Shown: piece after piece, positions 27,308-35,805 of the stretch
How the letters are laid out: each line of letters opens with the position of its first letter
How positions within the stretch are numbered: position 1 is the stretch's first letter
NCBI GenBank assembly: GCA_964434165.1
Contig: CAYSUS010000051.1
Coordinates: forward strand, 1 to 53,531
Direction of reading: 5' to 3'
Source: CAYSUS01 sp964434165
GTDB taxonomy: Bacteria; Planctomycetota; Planctomycetia; Pirellulales; Thermoguttaceae
Length of the DNA: 53,531 nt
The notes under the pieces: generated by a model
The model's input: only the letters and a program-made list of their open reading frames with translations
The model's database searches: none
What the model was told of the DNA's origin: nothing
Position numbers and translations under genes: made by a program

Positions 27308-27335
27308 AACCTAGTCGCGTCGTCCTACCTGTCAA
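27308..27335 (-). promoter_or_regulatory. possible sigma70-type promoter of the PEP-CTERM gene
   Basis: On the minus strand a perfect TTGACA (plus-strand 27330-27335) is followed after 16 bases by TAGGTT (27308-27313), about 110 bases upstream of the ATG at 27195. The -35 box is perfect and the -10 box partial. The rest of 27196-27574 shows no gene or RNA. Confidence 0.4.
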
Positions 27336-27574
27336 TCAAAAGGCGCAGCAGGCCCGGCGCGTCTGGCAGAAGGGAGACCCCTCGAACGAGCCCCCCCCAG
27401 TTGGGCGCCGCCGCGTGAGGCAGGCCACCTGAGACGAGGAGGTTGGGCTGACCAGGTTCCCACGCGGAGCACCGGAGCCAGAAAGAGATGCGAGCGCGAA
27501 GCCGGTTTCTCGCTGCCCCCCGGCAAGGCTCCCCCAAATCGCCTTGCATGATTCCGGGAGAAGGGGTCGGCCAT

Positions 27575-28441
27575 TCAGTGCGCCTGGACGAACTCGGGCT
27601 CCACGAGGCGCGGGATCGCCCCCGAGGCGTGGCCCCGGGCGAGAAGCTGCCGGACCGCCTCGCGCCCGCGCGGGCCGAAGTCCAGCGTCCAGTCGTTGAC
27701 GTACATGGCCACGAAGCGGTCGGCCTGCTCCCGCTCCAGCCCCCGCCCGAAGCCCAGGGCGTAGTCCAGGGCCTCCTCGCGGTGGTCGAGGGCGTAGCGG
27801 ATGCTTTCCTTGAGCAGGCGAGTCACGTCGCGCATGACGCGGCGGCCCAGGTCCTTGCGGATCGCGTTGGCGCCCAGGGGCAGAGGCAGGCCGGTCTGAT
27901 CGAACCACCACTTGCCCGTGTCGAGCACGAGCTTCAACCCCTGCTCGGGATAGGTGAGCTGGCTTTCGTGGATGATCAGGCCGGCCTCGACGGGCTCGTC
28001 CTTGTGGGCCCCGGCCAGCACGGCCTCGGGGATGAGGTCGAACGGCACGACCGTGTGTTTGAAGTCGCGGCCCATGGCCAGGCGCAGGGCGAGGAAGGCC
28101 GTGGTCAGCGTGCCAGGCACGGCGATCGGCTTGTCGGCCAGCTCGGCCAGCTCGCACTCCGACCGGGCCACCAGCATCGGCCCGTAGCGGTCCCCCATGC
28201 TCGCCCCGCAGGGACACAAAGCGTAGGCCTCGGCCAGGTGGGCATAGGCGTGCACGCTCACCGCCGTGAGCTCCAGCTCGCCGGAGAAGGCCCGGCGGTT
28301 GAGCGTCTCGATGTCCACCAGCTCGTGCTGGAAGCGGTAGGGGCCCGTGTCGATCTTGCCCTTGGCCAGGGCGTAGAACATGAAAGCGTCGTCGGAGTCG
28401 GGGCTGTGCCCCACGCGGATCGCCTGCCGCGGGTCGCTCAC
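27575..28441 (-). CDS. mqnD: 1,4-dihydroxy-6-naphthoate synthase-like enzyme (futalosine menaquinone pathway)
   Basis: MqnD converts cyclic de-hypoxanthinyl futalosine to 1,4-dihydroxy-6-naphthoate in the alternative menaquinone route. The 288-residue product has the periplasmic-binding-protein-like fold of MqnA/MqnD. Signatures are GHSPDSDDAFMFYAL (residues 11-25, replacing the usual SPCPNDTFIF), DIETLNRRAFSGELELTAVS, GTLTTAFLALRL and GLIIHESQLTY, where the His of IHE corresponds to the catalytic His of MqnD. GTG at 28441 is chosen since GAGGG lies 8-9 bases upstream and the reading frame before it is unrelated. It follows fliS on the same strand by 127 bases and may share the fliD-fliS transcript, though the function is unrelated. 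MqnD versus MqnA is decided by the IHE motif. Confidence 0.8.
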   Translation of the reverse strand: MSDPRQAIRVGHSPDSDDAFMFYALAKGKIDTGPYRFQHELVDIETLNRRAFSGELELTAVSVHAYAHLAEAYALCPCGASMGDRYGPMLVARSECELAELADKPIAVPGTLTTAFLALRLAMGRDFKHTVVPFDLIPEAVLAGAHKDEPVEAGLIIHESQLTYPEQGLKLVLDTGKWWFDQTGLPLPLGANAIRKDLGRRVMRDVTRLLKESIRYALDHREEALDYALGFGRGLEREQADRFVAMYVNDWTLDFGPRGREAVRQLLARGHASGAIPRLVEPEFVQAH

Positions 28442-28568
28442 AACTTTTCCCTCAAGATCGGAGGCGGAGACCTGGAGATGCCGTCCCCCCGCACGGCAGG
28501 GCGGACATCGAAAGGGTACCGCACCCGCGCGGCCGCGGCAACTGCGCCGGCCGGGGCCCGCGCCGGCG

Positions 28569-29045
28569 TCACGCCTCCAGGGAGAACCCCGACAGCGTCC
28601 GGTCCCCGCTTTCACCGGGACTGCCCGGGTCCAGCTCGGGCGTGAGCGCGGGTGCCTCCTCGGACGGAGCAGCGCCCACCGTTTCGCACACCTGCTGCCA
28701 CGTCTCCCGCTCGGTGCGGAGCACGCGGAGGGCGTCGTCCAGCTTGCCGACGTCGTGCGACAGGTTCGCGTCCACCAGGCTGCGGAAGACGAACATGTAA
28801 ACGGCCGCGATCCTGCCGGCCAGCTCCGCGTTCTGCTCACGGTTGAGCGAGGCGACGATCTCGGAGACGATCTGCTGGGCGCGAATCGTCGCCTCGCACG
28901 CTTCGTCGTGCCGCTCCGCCTGAAGGTGCTCCCTGGCCTTCTCGGCGAAGCGGATCGCGCCGTCCACGAGCATCAGTTGGAGCTTCTGCGGCGGGGCGGT
29001 GAGGACTTCGGTCTCAAGATACGTCTGCCGGGCGGAGGGATCCAT
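28569..29045 (-). CDS. fliS: flagellin export chaperone FliS
   Basis: FliS binds the C-terminus of flagellin in the cytoplasm and keeps it unfolded until export. The 158-residue product shows the helical FliS pattern: YLETEVLTAPPQKLQLMLVDGAIRF in pieces (residues 9-33), a REHLQAERHDEACEATIRAQQIVSEIVASLN-type helix pair, and VYMFVFRSLVDANLSHDVGKLDDALRVLRTERETW in the second half. The C-terminal 30 residues (after about 128) are Pro/Glu/Gly-rich and beyond the usual FliS length. It lies directly downstream of fliD with a 157-base gap, the classical fliD-fliS arrangement. Confidence 0.9.
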   Translation of the reverse strand: MDPSARQTYLETEVLTAPPQKLQLMLVDGAIRFAEKAREHLQAERHDEACEATIRAQQIVSEIVASLNREQNAELAGRIAAVYMFVFRSLVDANLSHDVGKLDDALRVLRTERETWQQVCETVGAAPSEEAPALTPELDPGSPGESGDRTLSGFSLEA

Positions 29046-29202
29046 GAATCGTGGCGTCCTTATGAGGGGGCGTCGTTGGCTGGAGAGGCCGTCGGCTGCG
29101 AAGGCCGATACTCTCCTCTATCGGCCTTCGCGGGCCGATTCGCCAATCGCCGCGGAAGTCCGGGCGGTGACGCTTCGACTCGCGCGGGGGCGCTTCTCGC
29201 CG

Positions 29203-31977
29203 CTACCCGCTGCCGCTATTGCTGCTCTTGTACTGGTCGGTGATCCACGAGATGGAGTCCAGGGCGGTGAGGTTGTCCTGGATGCGGGCGACGGCCAGCT
29301 CCATGTTGTAGAACTGGGTGAGCATGCGCTCGCGCTCCCTTTCCAGCGAGGCATCCATCCGCGCGAGTCGCTCCTCGTTGTCCGCGATCTGGCGGTCGAT
29401 CGCATCGAGCCGCCGCGAGAGCATCGAGAACTCGTCCTCGCCGGCCACGCGCTCGATCGTCCCGGCGAACCGGGCGGCCACGCCCACGTCCTCGGCAAGG
29501 AAGAACTCGCGCACCGCGTCGGGATCCTCGGCCAGGGCCTCGTTGAACTTCAGCTCGTCGAACTGGAGCTTGCCCGTGTCGTTGAACATGATCCCGACTT
29601 CCTCCAGCGACCGAAACGGGCTCGACGTGGTGAAGCGGCCGGTCACCAGCTCGGTCAGGGCGATGTCCATCTTCAAGGCGGTGACGTCGCCGGTGAGCAC
29701 GGCCGACTCGTCGGTCTCCGGGTCGTACCTGGTGAGCCTGGTCAGCTCGTCGCGGTAGCGATTGTAGTTCTCCACCAGGTTCTTCGCGGCGGCCGTGAGG
29801 CTGCTGTAGGAGCTGCTGACTTCGACGGAGACCGTGCTGCCGGTGGCGCTGAGCATCTCCAGGGACAGCCCCTCGACCAGGCCGTCGAACTTGCCGTCGC
29901 CCGAGGTGGCGATGATGTTGGTGCCCGTCGTGGAGGCCGGCCCGTAACCCAGCATGGCGTCCTGGCCTTGGGCGATGTCGTCCAGGCGGAATCCGGCCGC
30001 CGAGGTATCGACGACCATCGAGCCCAGCCGTCCCGTCTGGTCGCTCATCAGGGTAAGGTGCCAGGGCCGGGTCGAGCCGTCGCTGAGCATGCCGGCCGAG
30101 AACCCGGCCCCGAGGCCGTTGATCAGGTCCACCACGTCGGTGAGCGAATCGCTCGCGCCGATGGCGATGACGTGGGTCATCGAGCCGTCGATGTGCTGTT
30201 GCGACTCGCCCTCCACCTCGACGGTCTCGGCCGTTCGAAGCAGCCCCAGGTCGTGGGCCGTCGTGCCCCCGGCCTCGAGAACGCGGAGGGTCTGGCCGCC
30301 GCCGGCCGTGTCGCGGAGAAGGATGCCATCGCCGGTCTCGTTGATCTCCGCCCGCGCGCCGAGATGCTGCCGGTTGATCGACCTGAGCACGTCGCCGACG
30401 GTCTCGGCCTCGTCGTCGCGGAGGTCGATCGTCCGCTCCCGGCCGTTGCTGTCGATGAGCGTGAAACGCCCCAGGGCCACGCCCGCCCCGCCGTTGAGCG
30501 ACGAGAGCAGCGTGTTCTCGCTGATGACCTGAAGATGCAGATCGCCGCTGTTGACCGTGTTGACCGCGGTGTCAGCCGCGATCTGAAGCTTGTCCGCGGT
30601 GTTCGTCTCGTCGCCGTTGGCCACGATCAGGTTGCCCGCCGTCCCGCCGGAGTGGTCGAACAGCTCGAAACCGTTTCGGGCGGCGTTGATCTGCGCGCGG
30701 ATGTTGACCGAGGCGGTGTTGATCAGCTCGACGACGTCCTCGAGCGTCTCGGCGCCGCTCAGATCGACCGAATCGGAGAGCCCGCCCCGGTCGGTCAGAT
30801 CGAGCAGGCCCAGCTCGCCCAACCCCCGGCCGCCGCCCAGGCTCGAGAGCGCCACGGTCCTGAGCCCGCCGATCAGGCGCCGGCCCGTGATCACGCCGTC
30901 CACCGCCTCGGTGTCGAGCCCCAGGTCGGCCACGACCTCCGATCCGTACAGCGAGGCGAGGGTGAACGCGCCGTCGCCGGTGGTCGTGTCGGTGATCTGG
31001 AGGCGCCGCCCGTCGGCGGCGATCTCCGCCAGGAGTTTGCCCTCGGACTGCTCGTTGATCCGATCGACCACGTCGCCCAGCGTCACGTCGAACTCCTGGT
31101 TCTCGGAGCTGCCCTGCGCCACGGAGAAGTCGATGGTGCCGGTGGTCCCGTCGCGGAGCGTGTATTCGATGTCGGGAAGCGAGGTGCTCACGGTCACGCC
31201 GCCGCCGTCGTTCAGGTCGGCCAGGTCGATCTCGTCGAAGAGCGCGAGCAGGTCGGCGCCGTCGGCCGTGTCGGCGGCCACGTCGATGCCGCCCAGACCC
31301 AGGGACTGGGCCGTCGCCCCCCCGTTGACCTCCAGCACCTTGAGGTTCGACGAGGTCTGTCCCGTGTTGTCGATCAACCGGATGCTTCCGTCGCGGGTCG
31401 TGGCCGTGACGTTGATGTTCGAGTTGCCGTTGATCGCCTCAAGCACGTCGTCCAGGGATTGCGCGGCGGACAGGTCGATGTCCGCGGCGTCGCCGCTGCG
31501 ATCCACGATGCGGATCTTGCCCCGCCGGATGCCCTCCCCCTGATTCAGCAGGTTCAGCGACGCCGAGCGCTGGACGTGGTCGCCGAAGCGGACCGTCACC
31601 GTGCCGGAGCCGATTGGATCGGTCTTCGAGCGGAAGCCCGTGCTGAGCATCTTGTGGCTCTGGGCCATTTGCAGAGGGGTGAACTCGTAGCTCCCCAAAG
31701 GCGGATCGCCATCGATCATGGCCATCAGAGCGCCGGGGTCGCTCGACGCGACCTTGCGCTGGTTGTAGGTGGACTCCTTGCCCAGCGCGGTGACCGAGAC
31801 CTTCGTCGCATAGACCAGGCTGGCCAGCATGGTGATGCCCGCCTGCTTCTCGCGGATCTCGTTGTTCCGCTCCTGCAGCATGTCGCGGGGACGCGCGGCC
31901 AACTGCATGAGCTGGTCCACCGTGTCCATGATCGGCACGCCCGTGATCAGGCCGACGTTGCTCTGGATTCGACCCAT
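29203..31977 (-). CDS. fliD: enlarged flagellar filament cap protein FliD (HAP2)
   Basis: FliD caps the filament tip and folds incoming flagellin. The 924-residue product is well above the common 450-680. The N-terminus (GRIQSNVGLITGVPIMDTVDQLMQL) and the following QERNNEIREKQAGIT helix match the FliD D0 region; the C-terminal half has ATGSTVSVEVSSSYSSLT, AAKNLVENYNRYRDELTRL and a final helix KEREL-type stretch with ISWITDQYKSSNS. The middle contains several flagellin-hook-IN-like repeats (IDLSAAQSLDDVLEAING, VDLSGAETLEDVVELINT, IDLRDDEAETVGDVLRSI, each followed by an LxxxDxTG and DLGL strand). ATG 31977 has AGGAC upstream. This repeat expansion accounts for the size. It begins the fliD-fliS-mqnD run and is divergent from the methyltransferase genes. 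Confidence 0.9.
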   Translation of the reverse strand: MGRIQSNVGLITGVPIMDTVDQLMQLAARPRDMLQERNNEIREKQAGITMLASLVYATKVSVTALGKESTYNQRKVASSDPGALMAMIDGDPPLGSYEFTPLQMAQSHKMLSTGFRSKTDPIGSGTVTVRFGDHVQRSASLNLLNQGEGIRRGKIRIVDRSGDAADIDLSAAQSLDDVLEAINGNSNINVTATTRDGSIRLIDNTGQTSSNLKVLEVNGGATAQSLGLGGIDVAADTADGADLLALFDEIDLADLNDGGGVTVSTSLPDIEYTLRDGTTGTIDFSVAQGSSENQEFDVTLGDVVDRINEQSEGKLLAEIAADGRRLQITDTTTGDGAFTLASLYGSEVVADLGLDTEAVDGVITGRRLIGGLRTVALSSLGGGRGLGELGLLDLTDRGGLSDSVDLSGAETLEDVVELINTASVNIRAQINAARNGFELFDHSGGTAGNLIVANGDETNTADKLQIAADTAVNTVNSGDLHLQVISENTLLSSLNGGAGVALGRFTLIDSNGRERTIDLRDDEAETVGDVLRSINRQHLGARAEINETGDGILLRDTAGGGQTLRVLEAGGTTAHDLGLLRTAETVEVEGESQQHIDGSMTHVIAIGASDSLTDVVDLINGLGAGFSAGMLSDGSTRPWHLTLMSDQTGRLGSMVVDTSAAGFRLDDIAQGQDAMLGYGPASTTGTNIIATSGDGKFDGLVEGLSLEMLSATGSTVSVEVSSSYSSLTAAAKNLVENYNRYRDELTRLTRYDPETDESAVLTGDVTALKMDIALTELVTGRFTTSSPFRSLEEVGIMFNDTGKLQFDELKFNEALAEDPDAVREFFLAEDVGVAARFAGTIERVAGEDEFSMLSRRLDAIDRQIADNEERLARMDASLERERERMLTQFYNMELAVARIQDNLTALDSISWITDQYKSSNSGSG

Positions 31978-32354
31978 GAAGTCCTGTCTCGCGCACGCGT
32001 CGCAACGGCCAAGAAAGCCCCTCTGGCATCGTCTCGTATCGACCGGCCGCCGGGGCAAGACTGAGCGATTGTCCCGGATTTGCCGCATCCGGAAGAAGCG
32101 TTACACGAGGAACATGGGGCGCCTCTGTCTGGGAGGCGTACAGGGAGCTCGCGGCCCCAGGCCCGCGCCGGACGAGAAGACGAATCCCAGCCGGCGGCCC
32201 GCGGACGGGGGGCCGGGTCGGAATCGTCGTCCAATTCTCCTCAGACCGCCCCACCCGCCAAACCGATACAACAGGAAGACCGGCGATCGCGGGTCCGCGA
32301 TGGCCGTCTGTTTGCTCGACGCCCCGGTCCGCGTCTGACTTGGAGCCCCAGCCC
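31978..32354. other. 377-base divergent region between fliD and the methyltransferase gene
   Basis: Both fliD (minus) and the modification genes (plus) must start from here. A CGATA element lies upstream of fliD on the minus strand, but no TAAA stands at the right distance, so I do not call a sigma28 promoter. No RNA or small gene is visible. Confidence 0.4.
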
Positions 32355-33668
32355 ATGGAACTTCCCCTTCCCCAGACGCTCGTCAGCCGCTGCCCGGCCT
32401 GCGCCTGCTCGACGGTCATGCCGTTGTTCGACGCCGGCTCGCAGCCGCTGGCCACACTGGCCTTTCCCGAATCGCGGGAGGAGGCGGAACGGCTTCCCCG
32501 CTATCCCTTGCGCTTCGTGCGCTGCATCGACTGCGGCCACGTCTTCAACCCCGAGTTCGACTACGACCAGGTCCCCTACTCGAAGCATCCGAACAAGATG
32601 TTCAATCTGGGCGCGATCTGGCGCGATCACTTGAGGCACGTCAAGGAACTGATCCTCCAGGCGGTGTCCGCGGAGCCCGCCGTGGTCGAGATCGGCTGCG
32701 GCGACGGGCACCTCCTCCGCGCCCTGGCCGCGGCGCGGCCCGGCGGCCGTTACGTCGGGTTCGACCCCAACGCCGAGGTGGACACCGGCGGCGGGGCGGT
32801 CGAGGCCCGGCAGGAGCTCTTCCGGCCCGCGCGCCATCTCGTCGAGTGCCGTCCGGAGATCATCGTCGCCCGGCACGTCCTGGAGCACCTGCTCGATCCG
32901 CTGGACCTGCTGAAGTCCATCGCCTTCGCCGCCAGCTGGCTAGAGCGGCGCGCGCAGTTGTTCGTCGAGGTGCCCTGCGTCGATCTGGCCATCGAGACGT
33001 GCCGCACGGCCGACTTCTACTACGAGCACAACTCGCACTTCACCTCGAAGTCGCTCCAGCGCCTGCTCGAGCGGGCGGGTGCCGAGATCGAGCTGCTGGA
33101 GAAGGGCTACGGCGGCGAGGTGGTCTATGCCTTGGCCGCGCTCCGCCCCTGCGCGCGCCACCGCCAGATCGCCTGCCGCACGCTGGCGTTCGCCAGCCAG
33201 GCCCGGCAGGCGGCCAGGACGCTGGCCGCCCAGCTCGACGCCATCGCCCGGTCGGGCCGCCGCGTCGCCATCTGGGGCGGCACGGGCAAGGCCGCCGCGC
33301 TGATCAACCAGTGCCGCATGGACGCCAGGCGTTTCCCCCTGGTGGTGGACTCCGACCCGCAGAAGGTCGGCACGTTCGTCCCCGGGACGGGCCAGCAAAT
33401 CCGCTTCCGCGACGAGCTGATCGAGCATCCGGCCGAGGTGATCATCATCGCCACGCAGTGGCGTGCGGGCGACATCGTGCTCGAAATGCGCGAGCACGGC
33501 ATCGCTTGCGAGACCGTGCTCATCGAGCACCAGGGGCGGCTGATCGACTACCACCGCGACGACCACCCGTATCGCCAGGCGCCGGGACAGCGCGTCCGGG
33601 TCCATCTGCACGCCCCCGTGCAAACGCCCAACTTCCTCCTCACGTCCGACCAGTTCCAGACGCAATGA
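32355..33668 (+). CDS. sugar C-methyltransferase-like protein (zinc-binding N-terminus)
   Basis: A 437-residue SAM-dependent methyltransferase of the C-methyltransferase group (TylC3/TcaB9-like). The family plan is visible: a putative zinc site CPAC at 13-16 and CIDC at 57-60, the SAM loop VVEIGCGDGHLL (110-121), GFDPNA (135-140), RHVLEHLLDPLDLL as the VLEH-type motif, and a C-terminal Rossmann-like domain with VAIWGGTGKAAALI and VDSDPQKVGTFVPGTG. Relatives methylate C-3 of nucleotide-bound 4-keto-6-deoxy sugars. ATG 32355 is preferred to the TTG 15 bases upstream. Its stop overlaps the next ATG by four bases (ATGA), so it is cotranslated with the TylF-like enzyme. With fliC, fliD and a glycosyltransferase nearby, a role in making a methylated flagellin sugar is likely but inferred. 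Confidence 0.8.
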   Translation: MELPLPQTLVSRCPACACSTVMPLFDAGSQPLATLAFPESREEAERLPRYPLRFVRCIDCGHVFNPEFDYDQVPYSKHPNKMFNLGAIWRDHLRHVKELILQAVSAEPAVVEIGCGDGHLLRALAAARPGGRYVGFDPNAEVDTGGGAVEARQELFRPARHLVECRPEIIVARHVLEHLLDPLDLLKSIAFAASWLERRAQLFVEVPCVDLAIETCRTADFYYEHNSHFTSKSLQRLLERAGAEIELLEKGYGGEVVYALAALRPCARHRQIACRTLAFASQARQAARTLAAQLDAIARSGRRVAIWGGTGKAAALINQCRMDARRFPLVVDSDPQKVGTFVPGTGQQIRFRDELIEHPAEVIIIATQWRAGDIVLEMREHGIACETVLIEHQGRLIDYHRDDHPYRQAPGQRVRVHLHAPVQTPNFLLTSDQFQTQ

Positions 33669-34453
33669 GCTCTCCGCAGCCGAACGCCCCCGCCCGTGAG
33701 CTGATCCGCGAGTCCGCCCACCAGTCCCAGGGCGATCTGGTCTTCCTGGAACAGATCGACCGCTTCTGGGAGGAGAGCTTCGGCGATCCGATCGTCAAGC
33801 TCGACGCCTTTACCAAGTACGTGCCGCGCCAGGCGCTGACCAAGTTCCTCGCCCGCTACGAGCTGTTTCGCATGCAGCTCGAGGTGCACGGCTCGATCGT
33901 CGAGGTCGGCGTCCACCGCGGGGCCAGTTTCATGGCCTGGGCCCACTTCTCTTCCATCCTGGAACCGGTCAACTACCTGCGCAAGATCATCGGCTTCGAC
34001 ACCTTCGAGGGGTTCCCTGCGGTCGGCGACAAGGATTCCGCCGGGGTGAGCGAGCACTTGAAGAAGGGCGGATTCGGCGTCGAGGAGGATGCCGAAAAGG
34101 AGCTTCACCGCGCCGCGGAGCTGTACGACGTCAACCGCCTGATGGGCCACATCCCCAAGATCGAGCTGGTCCGCGGAGACGTCTGCCGGACGCTGCCCGA
34201 GTATCTGGAGAGCAACCCGCACCTGATCGTCTCGCTGCTCCACCTCGACGCCGACCTTTACGAGCCGACCCGGACGGCCCTCCGCCATCTCCTGCCGCGC
34301 ATGCCCAAGGGCGCCGTCGTGGCCTTCGACGAGCTGAACATGAAGCTGTTCCCGGGCGAGACCCTGGCCGCGATGGAGGTCGTCGGGCTGGGGAACGTGC
34401 CGCTGCGGCGATTCCCCTTCGCCACGTCGCTTTCGTACGCCGTGATTCCCTAG
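33665..34453 (+). CDS. TylF/MycF-like O-methyltransferase
   Basis: A 262-residue class I SAM methyltransferase related to macrocin O-methyltransferase TylF. Signatures are SIVEVGVHRGASFMAWA (77-93), IIGFDTFEGFPAV (108-120), LLHLDADLYEPTRTAL (191-206) and PKGAVVAFDEL (214-224). D195, D197 and D222 are in the positions of the Mg-binding acidic residues of this family. Family members O-methylate sugars in antibiotics, surface polysaccharides and some modified proteins. It is translationally coupled to the upstream C-methyltransferase (ATGA overlap) and precedes the radical SAM gene by 22 bases. A flagellin-glycan substrate is inferred from the location. Confidence 0.82.
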   Translation: MSSPQPNAPARELIRESAHQSQGDLVFLEQIDRFWEESFGDPIVKLDAFTKYVPRQALTKFLARYELFRMQLEVHGSIVEVGVHRGASFMAWAHFSSILEPVNYLRKIIGFDTFEGFPAVGDKDSAGVSEHLKKGGFGVEEDAEKELHRAAELYDVNRLMGHIPKIELVRGDVCRTLPEYLESNPHLIVSLLHLDADLYEPTRTALRHLLPRMPKGAVVAFDELNMKLFPGETLAAMEVVGLGNVPLRRFPFATSLSYAVIP

Positions 34454-34475
34454 TGCACTCGGAGAGGCAAGCAGC

Positions 34476-35690
34476 ATGCACTCCCCTCACGTCCAGCCCG
34501 CGCCGCCCCGCCCCGCCGGCGACCGCCCCTCCGTCCATATGTGGCAGAACCTGATGTGTCTGACCTACCTCATGCACTTCAAGCGCATGGAGGACTTCTT
34601 TCAGGCCAACGGCTGCCGCGTCCTGGACGGGCCCGAGGGGGCCGACTGGATCCTCATCGGCGCCTGCGGCGCCTTCTACGGCCAGATCGACGATTTCTTC
34701 GACAGGCTCGCCGCGTTCTCCGTGTCCGATTCCCGCCTGGCCGTGTTCGGCTGCGTGCCCAAGGTCTCGCCGGACCGCTATCGGCAGGTGCAGGACCGGG
34801 TGGAGCTCACGATCGACACCAAACACCCCCAGTGGGTCGAGCGGATGCTCGATCGGCCCGAGGTCCGCTGGGCCGATCTGCCCGAGCCCAACGGCTTCCG
34901 GGCGGTCGATTACCGGCACTTCGATCCGGCCAAACGGTACGTCATCGTCCAGCACGGCTGCAATGCGAAGTGCGTGTTCTGCCCGCATATCCTGGGCATC
35001 GGCCACCAGGAGAGCGTGCCGGCCGACCAGGTCCTCGCCAACGTCCGCCGCGAGATCGCGACCGGCGGCAAGCTGCTGATGCTCGAGGGCCGGGACCTGG
35101 GCTCTTGGGGGACCGACCTCGATCCGCCGGCCGCCCTGCCCGACCTGCTCGACCAGATCCTCGCGCTGGACGGCGACTTCCGCGTGATGGTCAACCAACT
35201 GGGGGCCAACTGGGTCATCCGCCACCAGGAGCGGCTGTTGGAGACCCTCAAGGACCCGCGGATCATCGACGTCCACATCCCCGTGCAGACCAGCAGCGAC
35301 CGCCTCCTCCGCCTAATGGGCCGCGAGCCGGGCGTGGCGACCCTGGCGCAGTTCCTCTCGGTCCTGCGCCGGCGCCGCTGCCGGCCCGTGCTGCGCACCG
35401 ACATGCTGATCGGCTTCCCCACCGAGACCGAGGAGGAGCTGGAGGCGACGCTCGAGTTCGTCAAGACCCACTTCGACGAGGTGGCCTACTACGGCTTCGA
35501 GCTGCATCCCAACACCAAGGTCGCCGGAATGGGGCTGCCCTTCTTCTCCCAGGAGGAGATCGAGCGCCGCGTGCGCCGGGCCGCCGACGCGATCGCCTCG
35601 CACCCGAACCTCGTCTGGCACCGGGGCGGCCAGGTCCCGGCCACGATGCTCGACCGCGAGAAGCAGAAGCTGCGCCTGAAGCGGGCGTAG
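34476..35690 (+). CDS. radical SAM methylthiotransferase-like protein lacking a TRAM domain
   Basis: A 404-residue radical SAM protein. The central HGCNAKCVFCP (C162, C166, C169) gives the C-x3-C-x2-C cluster site, and the following order (LMLEGRDLGSWGTD, VHIPVQTSSDRLLRLMGRE, TDMLIGFPTETEEELEATLEF) is that of MiaB/RimO-type enzymes. The N-terminal domain keeps three Cys in the places of the auxiliary [4Fe-4S] cluster: C28 (LMCLTYLM), C64 (IGACGAF) and C93 (FGCVPK). However, the protein stops just after the TIM-barrel and has no TRAM domain, which in MiaB/RimO binds the substrate. Such truncated relatives may modify something other than tRNA or S12. GGAGAGG lies 8 bases before the ATG. It ends the plus-strand trio. 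Confidence 0.85.
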   Translation: MHSPHVQPAPPRPAGDRPSVHMWQNLMCLTYLMHFKRMEDFFQANGCRVLDGPEGADWILIGACGAFYGQIDDFFDRLAAFSVSDSRLAVFGCVPKVSPDRYRQVQDRVELTIDTKHPQWVERMLDRPEVRWADLPEPNGFRAVDYRHFDPAKRYVIVQHGCNAKCVFCPHILGIGHQESVPADQVLANVRREIATGGKLLMLEGRDLGSWGTDLDPPAALPDLLDQILALDGDFRVMVNQLGANWVIRHQERLLETLKDPRIIDVHIPVQTSSDRLLRLMGREPGVATLAQFLSVLRRRRCRPVLRTDMLIGFPTETEEELEATLEFVKTHFDEVAYYGFELHPNTKVAGMGLPFFSQEEIERRVRRAADAIASHPNLVWHRGGQVPATMLDREKQKLRLKRA

Positions 35691-35805
35691 GCCCGCTTGT
35701 CCGGGCCGCACGACGCGCTGTCACCGCGCGTGCGCAATCCGAGCCGGGGCGTGTCGGCCCGGGCGCCTGCGCGGCAGTTGTCCCCTCCGTGCGGCCCGGC
35801 CCGGC

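Noticed and set aside
30050..30075. CTGGCAC on the minus strand, resembling a sigma54 -24 box
   Set aside because: There is no GC at the -12 position and it lies inside the fliD coding region.
32030..32090. CGATA element upstream of fliD as a sigma28 -10 box
   Set aside because: No TAAA box stands 15-17 bases upstream; the match is too weak to call.
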